Source: Rohdeia mirabilis (lineage in GTDB: Bacteria > Planctomycetota > UBA1135 > GCA-002686595). Taken from it: a DNA stretch of 64,000 bases. The DNA lies in the NCBI GenBank assembly GCA_007750655.1, contig CP036290.1, forward strand, positions 558,001 to 622,000, given 5' to 3'. How positions within the stretch are numbered: position 1 is the stretch's first letter; the number at the start of each line of letters is the position of its first letter. The translations under genes were made by a program, and so were the position numbers. Below the pieces are notes generated by a model, which saw only the letters and a program-made list of their open reading frames with translations, was not told the origin of the DNA and did no database searches. This document shows positions 26,841 through 35,911 of the stretch, piece after piece.

Positions 26841-28339
26841 CGGGAACCTCCGGTCGCGCCGCCGTTGGTCGTCGCGGCGGCCGTCTGGGCCTCTTCGCGG
26901 GCGCGGCGCCAGGCGTCGAGAGCCGTGCGTCGCTCCGCGCGCGGACCCAGCGGATCGAACCCCGTCGGTCCCATCCCGCGAGCGGCGAGCCAACGAGTGG
27001 CGCGCACGCGCACGGCTGGGCGCGGGTCGCTGAGCAGGAGGTCGGTCTCGTTGGCCAGTGCGGACTCGAACTCGGCCGGCGACTTCGAGCGCCGCAGGAG
27101 GTCGAGCAACAGCGAAGGCTCGGCGCCGATCGCCCCGAGGTGGATGCGCAGCACGGCCGAGAGACTGGGGTCGAGGTCGTCCAACTCGGCTTCGTTCGCG
27201 CAGGCTTCGAGCAGCGTGCGTTCGAGCAACCAGGCCTGGGCGGCCTTCGATCCGCGCAGCGCCGACGTGTCCGTCGTGTTCGCCACGCGCTCGACCCACG
27301 TGGTCAGGTCGGCGTCGTTCGCGAGCAGGACCGCGTCCAGCACGAGCGCTCGACCCGTGCTGCGCGCCAGCTCGACCAGGAGGGCGCGCCGTTGCTTCGC
27401 GTTCTCACTGGCCGCGACCAACAGCGGCGTCGGCATCGTCACGCCGAGCACGTTCGAGAGCCCGTTGCGCAGCGCGTCGATCTCGTGGGCGTGCGCGAGT
27501 CCCAGCGGTCCGGTCGTCGGTGCGGGCGTCGCGACCACTTCGATCACCAGGCCCGCGCCACCCAGGGTCGGCACGCGACACCACAGGGTGCGGCGACCGG
27601 CGGACGCGGGCAGCGGGGCCACTTCGCGACCGGCACTCGCGCGCACGAGGTCCTGATCGACCGCGCCGATCGCGGCGGACTGGGCGTCGTCGAGCTCGAG
27701 CCCCGGCACCGATCCCTCGGACGCCAGCGCCGCGCCCAGGTCGCCGTTCTCGTTCAGCCACAGGAGCAGCTCGAGCGGCTGCACGTCGCCCGCCACCGGT
27801 CGGACCGACCAGCCGCAACGCAGGCCGAGGGGGACGTCGAAAGCGTCGCGCAGGACCGCGGGCGGACGCGGCGCCGGATCCTCCGCCGAGGCCTTGTTCT
27901 TCTTCGTCGCCGACGTCGGCGCGGCGCGTTCGAGCTCACCGAACAGGGGCTCGCTCGCCCAGCCGCCCTCGGCGCCGGCGGTGAAGCGCGGCGCCGGCTC
28001 GAGGGGGTCGTCCGTGCCCTTGGCGAAGATCCAGGCCGGGACGTCGGCCGCGGGCAGGCTCGTGGGATCCGCCACCTCGACCAGGCGCACCGCGATGCGC
28101 CACTCGCCGGCCCGGGCGGCCGCGTCGGCGTCCGGGGCGACGGGGGAACCCGAGACGGCGCGGCGCTCGAGCGACCAGTTCGCGCTCGCCACGGCTCCAG
28201 AGGCCTCCGACGGGGGCGGGGGCGCGCTCGGGAAGGTCGGGATCGTCAGGTAACGGCAGCCAGGGAGCAGCGTCAGGACCGCGGCGGCGGCCAGGATCGG
28301 CGCGGCCAGGAGCCCTCGCGAGTCGTGGGGTCGGCACAT
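26837..28339 (-). CDS. lipoprotein with HEAT-like C-terminus
   Basis: A 500-residue protein. The chosen ATG precedes a signal peptide (ILAAAAVLTLLPGC, lipobox LPGC); upstream in-frame residues are Arg/Pro-rich. A proline-rich spacer follows the cysteine, then a beta-rich domain to about residue 240 and a helical region. The end (RPAVRVRATRWLAARGMGPT, then FDPLGPRAERRTALDAW) resembles the HEAT-repeat style common in planctomycete lipoproteins. It is translationally coupled to the AsmA-like gene, so both probably act together at the envelope. The specific function is not recognised. Confidence 0.72.
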   Translation of the reverse strand: MCRPHDSRGLLAAPILAAAAVLTLLPGCRYLTIPTFPSAPPPPSEASGAVASANWSLERRAVSGSPVAPDADAAARAGEWRIAVRLVEVADPTSLPAADVPAWIFAKGTDDPLEPAPRFTAGAEGGWASEPLFGELERAAPTSATKKNKASAEDPAPRPPAVLRDAFDVPLGLRCGWSVRPVAGDVQPLELLLWLNENGDLGAALASEGSVPGLELDDAQSAAIGAVDQDLVRASAGREVAPLPASAGRRTLWCRVPTLGGAGLVIEVVATPAPTTGPLGLAHAHEIDALRNGLSNVLGVTMPTPLLVAASENAKQRRALLVELARSTGRALVLDAVLLANDADLTTWVERVANTTDTSALRGSKAAQAWLLERTLLEACANEAELDDLDPSLSAVLRIHLGAIGAEPSLLLDLLRRSKSPAEFESALANETDLLLSDPRPAVRVRATRWLAARGMGPTGFDPLGPRAERRTALDAWRRAREEAQTAAATTNGGATGGSR

Positions 28340-28527
28340 GGGGCGACGAGTGTGGCACGGAGGGCGCCGGGTCCGAACGGGGGAGTTCGGACCTCGGGGG
28401 CACCCCCGCACGGCCCCCCCCCGTGTCCCCGGCGCGGCTCGCGGAGAGCGGGGGACGCCTGGCCGGGCTCAAGGGGGGCGCGCGTGCGGTCGATCCGACC
28501 CCACCGGAACCTCTTTCCCGACCCATC

Positions 28528-30123
28528 GTGACCGACCAAGAACGCAACGACGGCCTCGTGCCCAACCGCCCCACGATCATGCGCGTGGGTGAGCCCGTGA
28601 ACCCCGAGCTGCGGCGCACGCTCGAGGCACTCGGGTGCCGTTGGATGGAAGTGGCCGACCCCGCCGACGCCAGCCGCTTGCTCGACAGCGACGACCTGGG
28701 CGAGGTGCTCGTGATGGTCAGCGGTGCTCCGGCTCTGCGCGCGTGCTTCGAAGGTCTGACGTCGAACGGCGGCAACACGTTCACCGACGACCCGGTCACC
28801 GGGCTTCCGGGTCGCGAGCAGTTCCTCGCCCGACTGGAGCAGGGTCTCGTGCACGCGGGTCGCCGCCGCCACCCGGTCGCGTGCCTGTGCATCGACTACG
28901 ACGACTTCGCCGCTCTCACCGAAGGCTGGAGTGCGGGCGAGATCAGCGAGTTCACCGCGGCGGTGTCCGAGCGACTCAAGGGCTGTCTGCGCGGACGCGA
29001 CGTCGTCTGCCGTCTGCCCCAGGAGGCCCAAGCGATCCGACTCGGCAGCGTCACCCCGCACAGCTTCGGCGTGGTGCTCGAGATCGAGCGCGAACACGAC
29101 GCGTCCGTGGTCGGGCGTCGCATGCTCGACGCGCTCTCCGAGCCGTACATGCGCGGCGACCAGGAGATCCGCCCGAACTTCTGCATCGGCATCGCGATCC
29201 ACCCCGAGGACGCGATCACCGCGCACGAGCTGTGCGAAGCCGCCGAGAGCGCCGCGGCCCGAGCGCGCGAGGAGGGCGGCCGCACGCTGCACTACTTCTC
29301 GGCCTCGATGAACTCGCGCGCGTTCCAGAAAGTCTCGATGGAGAAGGCGCTCGAGAAGGCCCTCGCCGACCAGCAGTTCGAGGTCTTCTACCAGCCCAAG
29401 GTCCAGATCGCCGACGAGCGCATCGTCGGCATGGAAGCGCTCGTGCGCTGGCGCCACCCCGAGATGGGGCTCGTCTCGCCGGCGCAGTTCATCCCGGTCG
29501 CCGAGGAGACGGGTCTGATCGTCGACATCGGTCGCTGGGTGCTCGAACAGTCCTGTCGCGACACGGTGCAGTGGCAGAAGGACGGCTTCGACCCGATCGT
29601 GATGGCGGTCAACCTCAGTCCGCGTCAGTTCCGCGATCCGAAGCTGCTCGAGGACGTGCTCGCGACGTTGGAGGCGACGGGACTCGATCCCCAGTACCTC
29701 GAGCTCGAGCTGACCGAGAGCATGCTGATGGAGAACGCGGAGGAGGCGGTCAAGATGCTGCGCAAGCTCAAGGACCGCGGCATCCACATCTCGATCGACG
29801 ACTTCGGGACGGGCTATTCGTCGCTGTCGTACCTCAAGCGCTTCCCGATCGACGCGCTGAAGATCGACCGCTCGTTCATCAACGAGGTCAACACGAACCC
29901 CGACGACGCGAGCATCGCCACCTCGATCATCCTGATGGGTCGCAGCCTGCGCCTGAAGGTCATCGCCGAGGGCGTCGAGACGCGCAACCAGCTCAGCTTC
30001 CTGCGCGTCATGCAGTGCGACCAGGTGCAGGGCTACCTGTTCAGCCCGCCGGTCCCCGAGCCGAAGGCCCGTGAGCTGCTGGTGTCCCTCGGTGCGGGTG
30101 GGACGAGCCAGAAGGTGGCGTAG
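28528..30123 (+). CDS. EAL-domain protein with degenerate GGDEF domain
   Basis: A 531-residue soluble protein. An N-terminal stretch (to about 90) resembles a degenerate receiver. The GGDEF-like domain (DPVTGLPGREQFLARLEQGL) keeps its fold start but has SVTPHSFGVVLE where the GG(D/E)EF loop should be, so it cannot make cyclic di-GMP. The EAL domain is complete: MEALVRWRHPE, MAVNLSPRQF, LELTESMLM, IDDFGTGYSSLSYLKRFPID, LKIDRSF and VIAEGVET, with the metal-binding acidic residues. It is expected to hydrolyse cyclic di-GMP, perhaps controlled allosterically by the dead GGDEF domain. GTG at 28528 is the likely start; ATG at 28579 is an alternative. A large inverted repeat begins at the last base of its stop codon. 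Confidence 0.9.
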   Translation: MTDQERNDGLVPNRPTIMRVGEPVNPELRRTLEALGCRWMEVADPADASRLLDSDDLGEVLVMVSGAPALRACFEGLTSNGGNTFTDDPVTGLPGREQFLARLEQGLVHAGRRRHPVACLCIDYDDFAALTEGWSAGEISEFTAAVSERLKGCLRGRDVVCRLPQEAQAIRLGSVTPHSFGVVLEIEREHDASVVGRRMLDALSEPYMRGDQEIRPNFCIGIAIHPEDAITAHELCEAAESAAARAREEGGRTLHYFSASMNSRAFQKVSMEKALEKALADQQFEVFYQPKVQIADERIVGMEALVRWRHPEMGLVSPAQFIPVAEETGLIVDIGRWVLEQSCRDTVQWQKDGFDPIVMAVNLSPRQFRDPKLLEDVLATLEATGLDPQYLELELTESMLMENAEEAVKMLRKLKDRGIHISIDDFGTGYSSLSYLKRFPIDALKIDRSFINEVNTNPDDASIATSIILMGRSLRLKVIAEGVETRNQLSFLRVMQCDQVQGYLFSPPVPEPKARELLVSLGAGGTSQKVA

Positions 30124-30236
30124 ATTGTCGGTACGGCGTCAGGCACGAAAGTGCCACCTGCCCCGCCGAGACGCTGCGAATCGCAGCGTCGTCGGCGGCA
30201 GGTGGCACTTTCGTGCCTGACGCCGTACCGACAATC
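30123..30236. repeat. 114-nt near-perfect inverted repeat (REP/BIME-like palindrome)
   Basis: The sequence from 30123 folds back on itself to 30236. The outer arms match perfectly for about 38 bases. The only breaks in the inner part are two extra C on the left arm and one extra G on the right arm around a short central loop. Inside each arm is a small hairpin, GGCAC-GAAA-GTGCC on the left (30142-30155) and its complement GGCAC-TTTC-GTGCC on the right. Two inverted hairpin units facing each other is the layout of a BIME built from two REP sequences. It may also stop transcription from the EAL gene. No RAYT transposase is in the window. Confidence 0.85.
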
Positions 30237-30487
30237 CAGACTTTCCCTAGACTCCGCCCCGTGACTCCCCTCCGCACCCTCGGCTTCTGGCTCCTCGCGC
30301 TGCACGTGTGGGTTCTGAGCTAGCTCCTGGAGAGCCCCTTACGCGCCGATCGCTCGCTCCACCTCCTCTGAAGGAGGTTTCGCTTGACCCAAGTGTCCAT
30401 GGCTTCCGATCCTCGCGCGGGGCCTCGTGCTTCGTCGAGTTGCACGGTCACGCCGTGCGGCCGAACTCGAAGGGCCCGCGCTCGAGC
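30237..30487. other. leader region of the first efflux operon
   Basis: Together with the inverted repeat this makes a gene-free gap of 364 bases. It contains GAAGGAGG (30370-30377), which is a good Shine-Dalgarno match without a matching downstream frame, and TTGACC about ten bases further on. No clear -10 element is seen. Confidence 0.4.
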
Positions 30488-31000
30488 ATGACCGACCGCT
30501 TCCGCATCCTCGCCCTCCTGATGACGCTCCTGCCGGCGCTGCTCGCGCCCGTGGGGCTGCAGGTGTCGGTGTGCTTCTGCTGGCAGGGCGACGCCGAGCG
30601 CGCGGCCTCGATGGCGGTGCTCGAGCAAGAAGCGCTGGCGGCGGCCCGACCGAGCGAGAGCGTAGTCGCGTTGCGATCGGATCAGGTCCGCTCCATGTGC
30701 GCCTGCTGTCGATCCGAGCAACGCCACCCGGCGCGCGGGCACCAGAGCCACGACGGTCGGGAGGACGCGTCCCGCGTGGATCCGGCGCCGTGCCCGGGTT
30801 GCCACGTCTACGAGAGCCACACGATTTCGATCGACCGGTCGAAGTCCGAGACGGTGGACCTCGATCCGCAACTGCTCGCGCTCGTGGTCCTCAAGGACGA
30901 CGTGGTTCCGGCGCCGTTCGTTGCGCGGACCCGTTGCCGCACGCCCGAGCTCCGGCGGCCGATCGGCCGCACCCCGGGTGCGATGCCGTTGAGGATCTAG
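30488..31000 (+). CDS. secreted Cys/His-rich protein, family A, first gene of ABC efflux operon
   Basis: A 170-residue protein of no recognised family. An N-terminal hydrophobic signal or anchor (FRILALLMTLLPALLAPVGL) is followed at once by SVCFCWQG. A middle region carries MCACCRSEQRH, a His-rich stretch and PAPCPGCHVYESH, giving Cys-x-Cys, CxCC and CPGC motifs suited to soft-metal binding. It ends GRTPGAMPLRI. The protein at 39460-39915 is a paralogue with the same order: RFR-L-LL signal, APxGLxxSxC junction, Cys/His middle, CPGC, and GRxPGxxPLR end. Both head efflux operons. I infer a periplasmic metal-binding accessory or sensor; this is not established. Confidence 0.75.
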   Translation: MTDRFRILALLMTLLPALLAPVGLQVSVCFCWQGDAERAASMAVLEQEALAAARPSESVVALRSDQVRSMCACCRSEQRHPARGHQSHDGREDASRVDPAPCPGCHVYESHTISIDRSKSETVDLDPQLLALVVLKDDVVPAPFVARTRCRTPELRRPIGRTPGAMPLRI

Positions 31001-31031
31001 AGAGCCCCGAACCCCTGCGTTCGGACTCTCT
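30999..31031 (+). other. intercistronic hairpin in ABC efflux operon
   Basis: AGAGAG (30999-31004) and CCGAAC (31007-31012) pair with GTTCGG (31019-31024) and CTCTCT (31026-31031), leaving a small internal loop. The stem begins within the stop codon of the Cys-rich gene and ends 23 bases before the TolC-type gene. A comparable hairpin sits at the same place in the RND operon. Confidence 0.5.
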
Positions 31032-31054
31032 CGAAACTCGACCACGGCATCACC

Positions 31055-32509
31055 ATGCAACCCATCGCCGACGCGCCTCCGCGCGTCCGGTCCGCACCGC
31101 GTATCGCAATCGCGCTCGGTGCCTGTGCAGCGACCCTGCTCGGCACCGCCAGCTGCGCTGCACCCACGACCGAATCTCTCGACCACTCAGGCGCTCTCGA
31201 GCGTCTCGAGGCGCGCTCTGACCCCTTCGAACTGGAGCGTGCCCTGGAGCGAGCGGCACTTCACCGCTCGCCCGTCACCCTTCCCAACGACCCACTCTCG
31301 GTCGAGCCCGACGACCCCGCCTACTGGCTGGTTCGGGCGCTCGCCTGGTCGCCTGAAGTGCGGGCGTCGGCGCGCACCGTCTCGGCGGCCATCGCGGACT
31401 CGAAGAGCGCTGGGGCCCCGCAACCCATCGGGTTCGGCCTCACGGATCACGAGTTCGGCGGTGACGACGAGCGCGTCGAACTCGTGGCCACCTTCGACCT
31501 CCTCGGACTGCTCGGCATCGGACCTGCCCGTTCGGAGCGCGAACGAGCGGCGGCGGCCGTCGTCGTTGCAGCAGCCGAACTGGAGTCCGAGATCTGGCGG
31601 AGCTGGCTCACCGTGGACGCCGCTCGCCTGAGATTCCAGGCTGCCGCCGCGCGCGAACGCCTGCTCGCCGAGGTCCTCGAGCAGGCGAGCGCCGACTTCG
31701 ACCGGATCGTGATCCTGCACGAACGCGGTTGGATCGGCGACGCTCCCGCGGCCGCGGCCCGCGCCGCAGTCGGAAGCGTCGAGCGAGCACGATCGTCCGT
31801 GGCTGCCGACGTGGCGGCGCGGCGGGCCACGCTCGCGCACGCGGCCGGTGTTCCGCCCGAGGACGGGGCGTTCGAGGCGCTCCTCGCGCCGGACCGGCCC
31901 GCCAGCGAGCCGGCGCTCCGACCGAACGCAGAGCTCGGCGACGGGGCGCTCTTCGAGCACCCGCGCCTGCGAGAGCTGCGCACACGCTTCGCGCTGCGCG
32001 AGGCCGAGGTCCGCAGCGTTGCCACCAGTGCCTGGCCGAACGTCGGGATCGGGCCGCATCTGGGCTACGAGGACGATCTGGCGATCGGCGGCGTCCTGCA
32101 ACTCACACTCCCGTTCCCGTCGAGCTGGCGCGGGCGACTCGCTGGCGCGGTGGAGCGGCGCGACGCGGTGATCGAGGCGTACGAGGACGAATTGCACCTT
32201 CTCCTGGTGGAGGAGCGATCGGCCCGTGAGCGACGCGACGAGATCCACCGCCGCACGACAGGTGCCACGCGGCTCGTGGTCGAAGGCTCGACCGCAGGGT
32301 GGAGCGCTGCACGCGCGTCGTTCCGCGTCGGGCGCATGCCGGTGCTCGAGTGGATCGACGCCCTGTATCGACGCCTCGGCGCGACAACCGCCGAGATCGA
32401 CGACGCCGAAGCGCTCGCACTGGCCCAGGTCGCGCTCGCCGGCGCACGCGGCCCGGCTGGTACTCGACTGCCCTGGCAGGACGAGCGCGCGACGGAGGTG
32501 ACGCCGTGA
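31055..32509 (+). CDS. TolC-family outer-membrane efflux lipoprotein
   Basis: A 484-residue protein with a signal peptide ending LLGTASC (lipobox-like). Two helical halves with Ala/Glu/Arg-rich coiled coil (ESEIWRSWLTVDAARLRFQ, RELRTRFALREAEVRSVATS) and beta-hairpin segments (PNVGIGPHLGYEDD, IGGVLQLTLPFP) match the TolC/OEP channel-tunnel plan. It should form the outer-membrane duct for the fusion protein and ABC permeases that follow. Its stop overlaps the next start by three bases. Confidence 0.86.
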   Translation: MQPIADAPPRVRSAPRIAIALGACAATLLGTASCAAPTTESLDHSGALERLEARSDPFELERALERAALHRSPVTLPNDPLSVEPDDPAYWLVRALAWSPEVRASARTVSAAIADSKSAGAPQPIGFGLTDHEFGGDDERVELVATFDLLGLLGIGPARSERERAAAAVVVAAAELESEIWRSWLTVDAARLRFQAAAARERLLAEVLEQASADFDRIVILHERGWIGDAPAAAARAAVGSVERARSSVAADVAARRATLAHAAGVPPEDGAFEALLAPDRPASEPALRPNAELGDGALFEHPRLRELRTRFALREAEVRSVATSAWPNVGIGPHLGYEDDLAIGGVLQLTLPFPSSWRGRLAGAVERRDAVIEAYEDELHLLLVEERSARERRDEIHRRTTGATRLVVEGSTAGWSAARASFRVGRMPVLEWIDALYRRLGATTAEIDDAEALALAQVALAGARGPAGTRLPWQDERATEVTP

Positions 32510-34083
32510 GCGGGAGCAAGAACGTCGATCTGTCGGCGCTGGCACGCGCCACCGAGGAGGTCGAACGACCGCGCCGCAGCTGGACGCGCATCGCCCTGCC
32601 GCTCGCGATCGTTGCCGTCTTCCTGTTCCTGCTCCGCGACGCCATCGTCGAGATCGTCGTGCCGCGCATCGAGGTCGAGATCGTGCGCCCGACCAGGATC
32701 GAGGGCGAGGGCGTCGGCGGCGCCGATGCGATCGCAGCGGACACGGTCGCCGTCCAGGCGGCCGGTTGGGTCGAGCCCGACCCCTTCCCCGTGCTCGTGC
32801 CCGCTCTCGCGGGCGGAACCGTCGCGGAGCTGCTCGTGCAGGAGTCCGACCCTGTGACAGCGGGGGATACCGTCGCACGCCTCGTCGACGACGATGCTCG
32901 CATCGTACGAGACAGGGCCGCGGCCGCACTCGCGACGGCCGAGGCGGCCGGCGCCGCCAACCGCGCGCGGGCGACGATCGCGAACGAGCGCTTCGACGCA
33001 GCGCTCGAGGTGACCGAGGCCGAGGCGGCAGCTCGAGCACGGCAGGCCGGTCTGGAGGCGGAGGTCGAGCTGCGAGGAGCGGCGGTGGCCGAGGGCGAAG
33101 CACGCGTTGAGCTCGCGGAGAGTGAAGTCATCGTCCAGCGTGAACTCGACGAGGCCGGTGCATCTGGCCCCCGTCAGGTAGAGATCGCCGAGGCCGAGCT
33201 CGTCGTGGCGCGCGCGGTGTTGCAACGCCTGCGGGCGGATGCGACGGCTACGGGCGCGAAGGAGCGCGAGGCTGCGGCTCAGCTGGAACGTGCCACTCGA
33301 GAGCTGGATCTGCGATTCGCGGATCGCCTCGAGCGCGACGTCGCGATCGCCGAGCTCGAGCGCACGCTGGCGCTCGTCGAGGAGGCGCGCGCCGAATTGG
33401 CGGCTGCGGAGCTGGCGCTTGCGCGGACGACCGTCGTCGCGTCCACGTCAGGTGTGGTTCTCGAACGCCTCGTCGGTGCCGGGTCCCAGCTCGCACCGGG
33501 CGAGGCGATCTGTTCGGTCTGGCGGCCCGACTCGTTGCGCGTCCGCGTGGACGTTCCGCTGGGGGACATGGAGAAGCTCTTCGTCGGTCAGCGCGCCGCG
33601 GTCACGTCGGACTCGCGCCCCGGCCGTCCGTACGCGGGTGAGGTCGTGCGCATCGTGCAGCTTGCCGACATCCAGAAGGTGACGCTCGAGGCGCAGGTCC
33701 AGGTGCTCGACGCCGACGAGCTGCTGCGGCCGGACATGCTGTCGCAGGTCAAGTTCTACGGAGCGCGCGCAACAGCATCGGATAGCGAGCAGGGCTCCCG
33801 TCGCTCAAGCGGCGGCGTGCGCATCGCGTTGCCCGCTCGTGTCGTCGAGGACGGCGCGGTCTGGGTCTTCGATCCGGTCGAGCGCGTCGCACGGCGCGTC
33901 GAGGTCGAAACGGGGCCCGCCTACGGCGAGCCGCGCATGGTGGAGATCCTCGCCGGGCTCGACCTGACCGACAAGGTCATCGACACAGGCCGGGCGCAGG
34001 TCGCCGCTGCGGGTGGACCGCAGGAGCCGGTTCCCGTGATCGTTCGTGAAGAGGAACTTTCGAATTCTGGAGGAAGGCAATGA
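32506..34083 (+). CDS. HlyD/MacA-type membrane fusion protein
   Basis: A 525-residue periplasmic adaptor from GTG, with GGAGGTG upstream inside the preceding gene. One transmembrane helix (about 30-45) is followed by a split lipoyl domain (VLVPALAGGTVAELLVQESDPV and VVASTSGVVLERLVGAGSQL) with about 200 residues of coiled coil between, then beta-barrel (LRVRVDVPLGDMEKLFVGQRA) and membrane-proximal domains. It links the TolC-type duct to the ABC permeases. Coiled-coil length suggests deep contact with the channel tip. It overlaps the ATPase gene by four bases. Confidence 0.9.
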   Translation: MSGSKNVDLSALARATEEVERPRRSWTRIALPLAIVAVFLFLLRDAIVEIVVPRIEVEIVRPTRIEGEGVGGADAIAADTVAVQAAGWVEPDPFPVLVPALAGGTVAELLVQESDPVTAGDTVARLVDDDARIVRDRAAAALATAEAAGAANRARATIANERFDAALEVTEAEAAARARQAGLEAEVELRGAAVAEGEARVELAESEVIVQRELDEAGASGPRQVEIAEAELVVARAVLQRLRADATATGAKEREAAAQLERATRELDLRFADRLERDVAIAELERTLALVEEARAELAAAELALARTTVVASTSGVVLERLVGAGSQLAPGEAICSVWRPDSLRVRVDVPLGDMEKLFVGQRAAVTSDSRPGRPYAGEVVRIVQLADIQKVTLEAQVQVLDADELLRPDMLSQVKFYGARATASDSEQGSRRSSGGVRIALPARVVEDGAVWVFDPVERVARRVEVETGPAYGEPRMVEILAGLDLTDKVIDTGRAQVAAAGGPQEPVPVIVREEELSNSGGRQ

Positions 34084-34775
34084 GCTTCATCGAACTGCGC
34101 GGCGTCACACGTCGTTTCACCAAGGGTGAGCACACCGTCACGCCCCTCGCCGACGTGGACCTCGACATCGAACGGAACGAGTTCTTTGTCCTGCTCGGCC
34201 CGTCGGGTAGCGGCAAGACGACGCTGCTCAACCTGCTGGCCGGGATCGACCGTCCCCAGGCCGGAACGGTCTCGGTGGATGGCTTCGACGTGGCGAAGGG
34301 GTCGTCCGGACGTTTGGCGCGTTGGCGTGCGCGGACGGTGGGCTACGTCTTCCAGCGCGCGAGTTTGGTTCCCGTGCTGACCGCCTACGAGAACGTCGAG
34401 GTGCCGCTGTGGCTCCAGCGACTGAGCCGCGATGAACGGCATACGCGCGTCTCGATCGCGCTCGAGGCCGTGGGCCTCGCCGATCGCGCGTCCCACCTTC
34501 CGAAGCAGCTCTCCGGCGGCCAGGAACAGCGCGTCGCCATCGCCCGGGCCATCGTCGCGGACCCCGATCTGGTCGTCGCCGACGAGCCCACGGGGAGCCT
34601 CGACGCGGAGTCGGCGGAAGGGATCCTCTCCCTCCTTCGGCGGCTGCGCGAGGAGCGCGGCAAGACCATCGTCATGGTGACGCACGACCCGCACGCGGCT
34701 TCGTACGGAACGCGGATCATGCGGCTCGACAAGGGCCAACTGCACGAGACGCAGGGCCAGGAGGTGGCCTCATGA
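34080..34775 (+). CDS. ABC transporter ATPase, MacB/LolD family
   Basis: A 231-residue nucleotide-binding protein: Walker A GPSGSGKTT, Q-loop VFQRASLVPVLTAYENV, signature LSGGQEQRVAIARA, Walker B LVVADEPTGSLD and the switch His in MVTHDPHA. The FQ-x-x-x-L-x-x-x-L-TAxENV pattern is typical of ATPases that power FtsX-type mechanotransmission permeases. ATGA overlaps join it to both neighbours, so it belongs strictly to this complex. Confidence 0.95.
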   Translation: MSFIELRGVTRRFTKGEHTVTPLADVDLDIERNEFFVLLGPSGSGKTTLLNLLAGIDRPQAGTVSVDGFDVAKGSSGRLARWRARTVGYVFQRASLVPVLTAYENVEVPLWLQRLSRDERHTRVSIALEAVGLADRASHLPKQLSGGQEQRVAIARAIVADPDLVVADEPTGSLDAESAEGILSLLRRLREERGKTIVMVTHDPHAASYGTRIMRLDKGQLHETQGQEVAS

Positions 34776-35908
34776 AACTCGCCAAGCTCGTCCTTCAGAA
34801 CCTCGCCCGCCGCAAGGGCCGAACGCTCCTCACTGTGGTAGGCGTCGCGAGTGCGCTGGCGCTGCTGGTCCTCGTGGAGAGCCTCGGCGCGGGCATGTCG
34901 CGGGCCATGGACTCGACCGACGCGTCGCGCACGCTCGTGGTGTTCCGCAAGAACCGCTACTGCCCACAGACGTCGTTCCTGCCCGAGTCGTACACGCGGC
35001 GCATCCAGGACCTGGACGGGGTGGAGATGGTCCTGCCGGTGAAGATCTACCTGAACAACTGTCGGGCGAGTCTCGACCTCGTCACCTTCCAGGGAGCCCC
35101 GGTCGAGACGCTGTTGGAGCAACGGGACGTGCGCGTCGTTTCCGGCAGCCTCGAGGAGTTCCGGGCCCAGAAGGACTCCGCACTCGTCGGCCGCGCGTTC
35201 GCCGCGCGCAAGGACCTCTCCGTCGGTGATCGATTCCGCTTCGGCGACATCGACGTCAAGGTTTCCGGCATCTTCGAGTCGGTGAACGCGACCGACGAGG
35301 CGCTGATCCTCACGCACCTCGAGTACCTCCAACGCGCGGGTCCGGTCGACCGCCTCGGCACGGTGACGCAGTTCGAGGTTCTGGCGGACGAGGACGCCGA
35401 TGTCTCGAAACTCGCCGACACGATCGACGGGCTCTTCGCCACGGCCGAGTCCCCGACCGCAACGCGACCGCGGGTCGCGTACCTCGAGAGCGCGACCCAG
35501 GACTTGCGCGAGATCCTGCGCTTCGGACGCCTCCTCGCGTTGGCGTGCGTGGTGGTCGTACTGTCACTCGTCGCGAACACGGTCCTCATGGGGGTCCAGG
35601 AACGCTCGAAGGAGATGGGGGTCCTGCGCGCGATCGGCTTTCGCGAGTCGCACATCGTGCGGCTCGTGCTGGGCGAAGCCGTCTCGCTCGCGCTCGTGGG
35701 AGCGGCGCTGGGCGTGGGTGGTGCCCTGCTCGTCCTGCGCACGACGAGTCTCGCGATCGGCAGCGAGGGGGTGACCGTCGCATTCGTCGTGACGCCGGAG
35801 CTGCTCCTGCGTGGTTTCGCCATCGCCCTCGCCGCGGGCCTGGCGGCCGGCATCGTCCCGGCGATCCGCAGCGCGCGCGCCGAGATCGTCCCAGCCCTGT
35901 CGAATTGA
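34772..35908 (+). CDS. ABC permease, FtsX/MacB type (first subunit)
   Basis: A 378-residue permease with the FtsX plan: TM1 near residues 15-35 (LARRKGRTLLTVVGVASALALLV), a periplasmic domain of about 220 residues, then three helices at the C-terminal end (LLALACVVVVLSLVANTVLM, LVLGEAVSLALVGAALGVGGALL, GFAIALAAGLAAGIVPA) with the family loop MGVQERSKEMGVLRAIGF. Two Cys residues occur in the periplasmic part (KNRYCPQTS and YLNNCRASL). It pairs with the next gene. Confidence 0.92.
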   Translation: MKLAKLVLQNLARRKGRTLLTVVGVASALALLVLVESLGAGMSRAMDSTDASRTLVVFRKNRYCPQTSFLPESYTRRIQDLDGVEMVLPVKIYLNNCRASLDLVTFQGAPVETLLEQRDVRVVSGSLEEFRAQKDSALVGRAFAARKDLSVGDRFRFGDIDVKVSGIFESVNATDEALILTHLEYLQRAGPVDRLGTVTQFEVLADEDADVSKLADTIDGLFATAESPTATRPRVAYLESATQDLREILRFGRLLALACVVVVLSLVANTVLMGVQERSKEMGVLRAIGFRESHIVRLVLGEAVSLALVGAALGVGGALLVLRTTSLAIGSEGVTVAFVVTPELLLRGFAIALAAGLAAGIVPAIRSARAEIVPALSN

Positions 35909-35911
35909 GCC

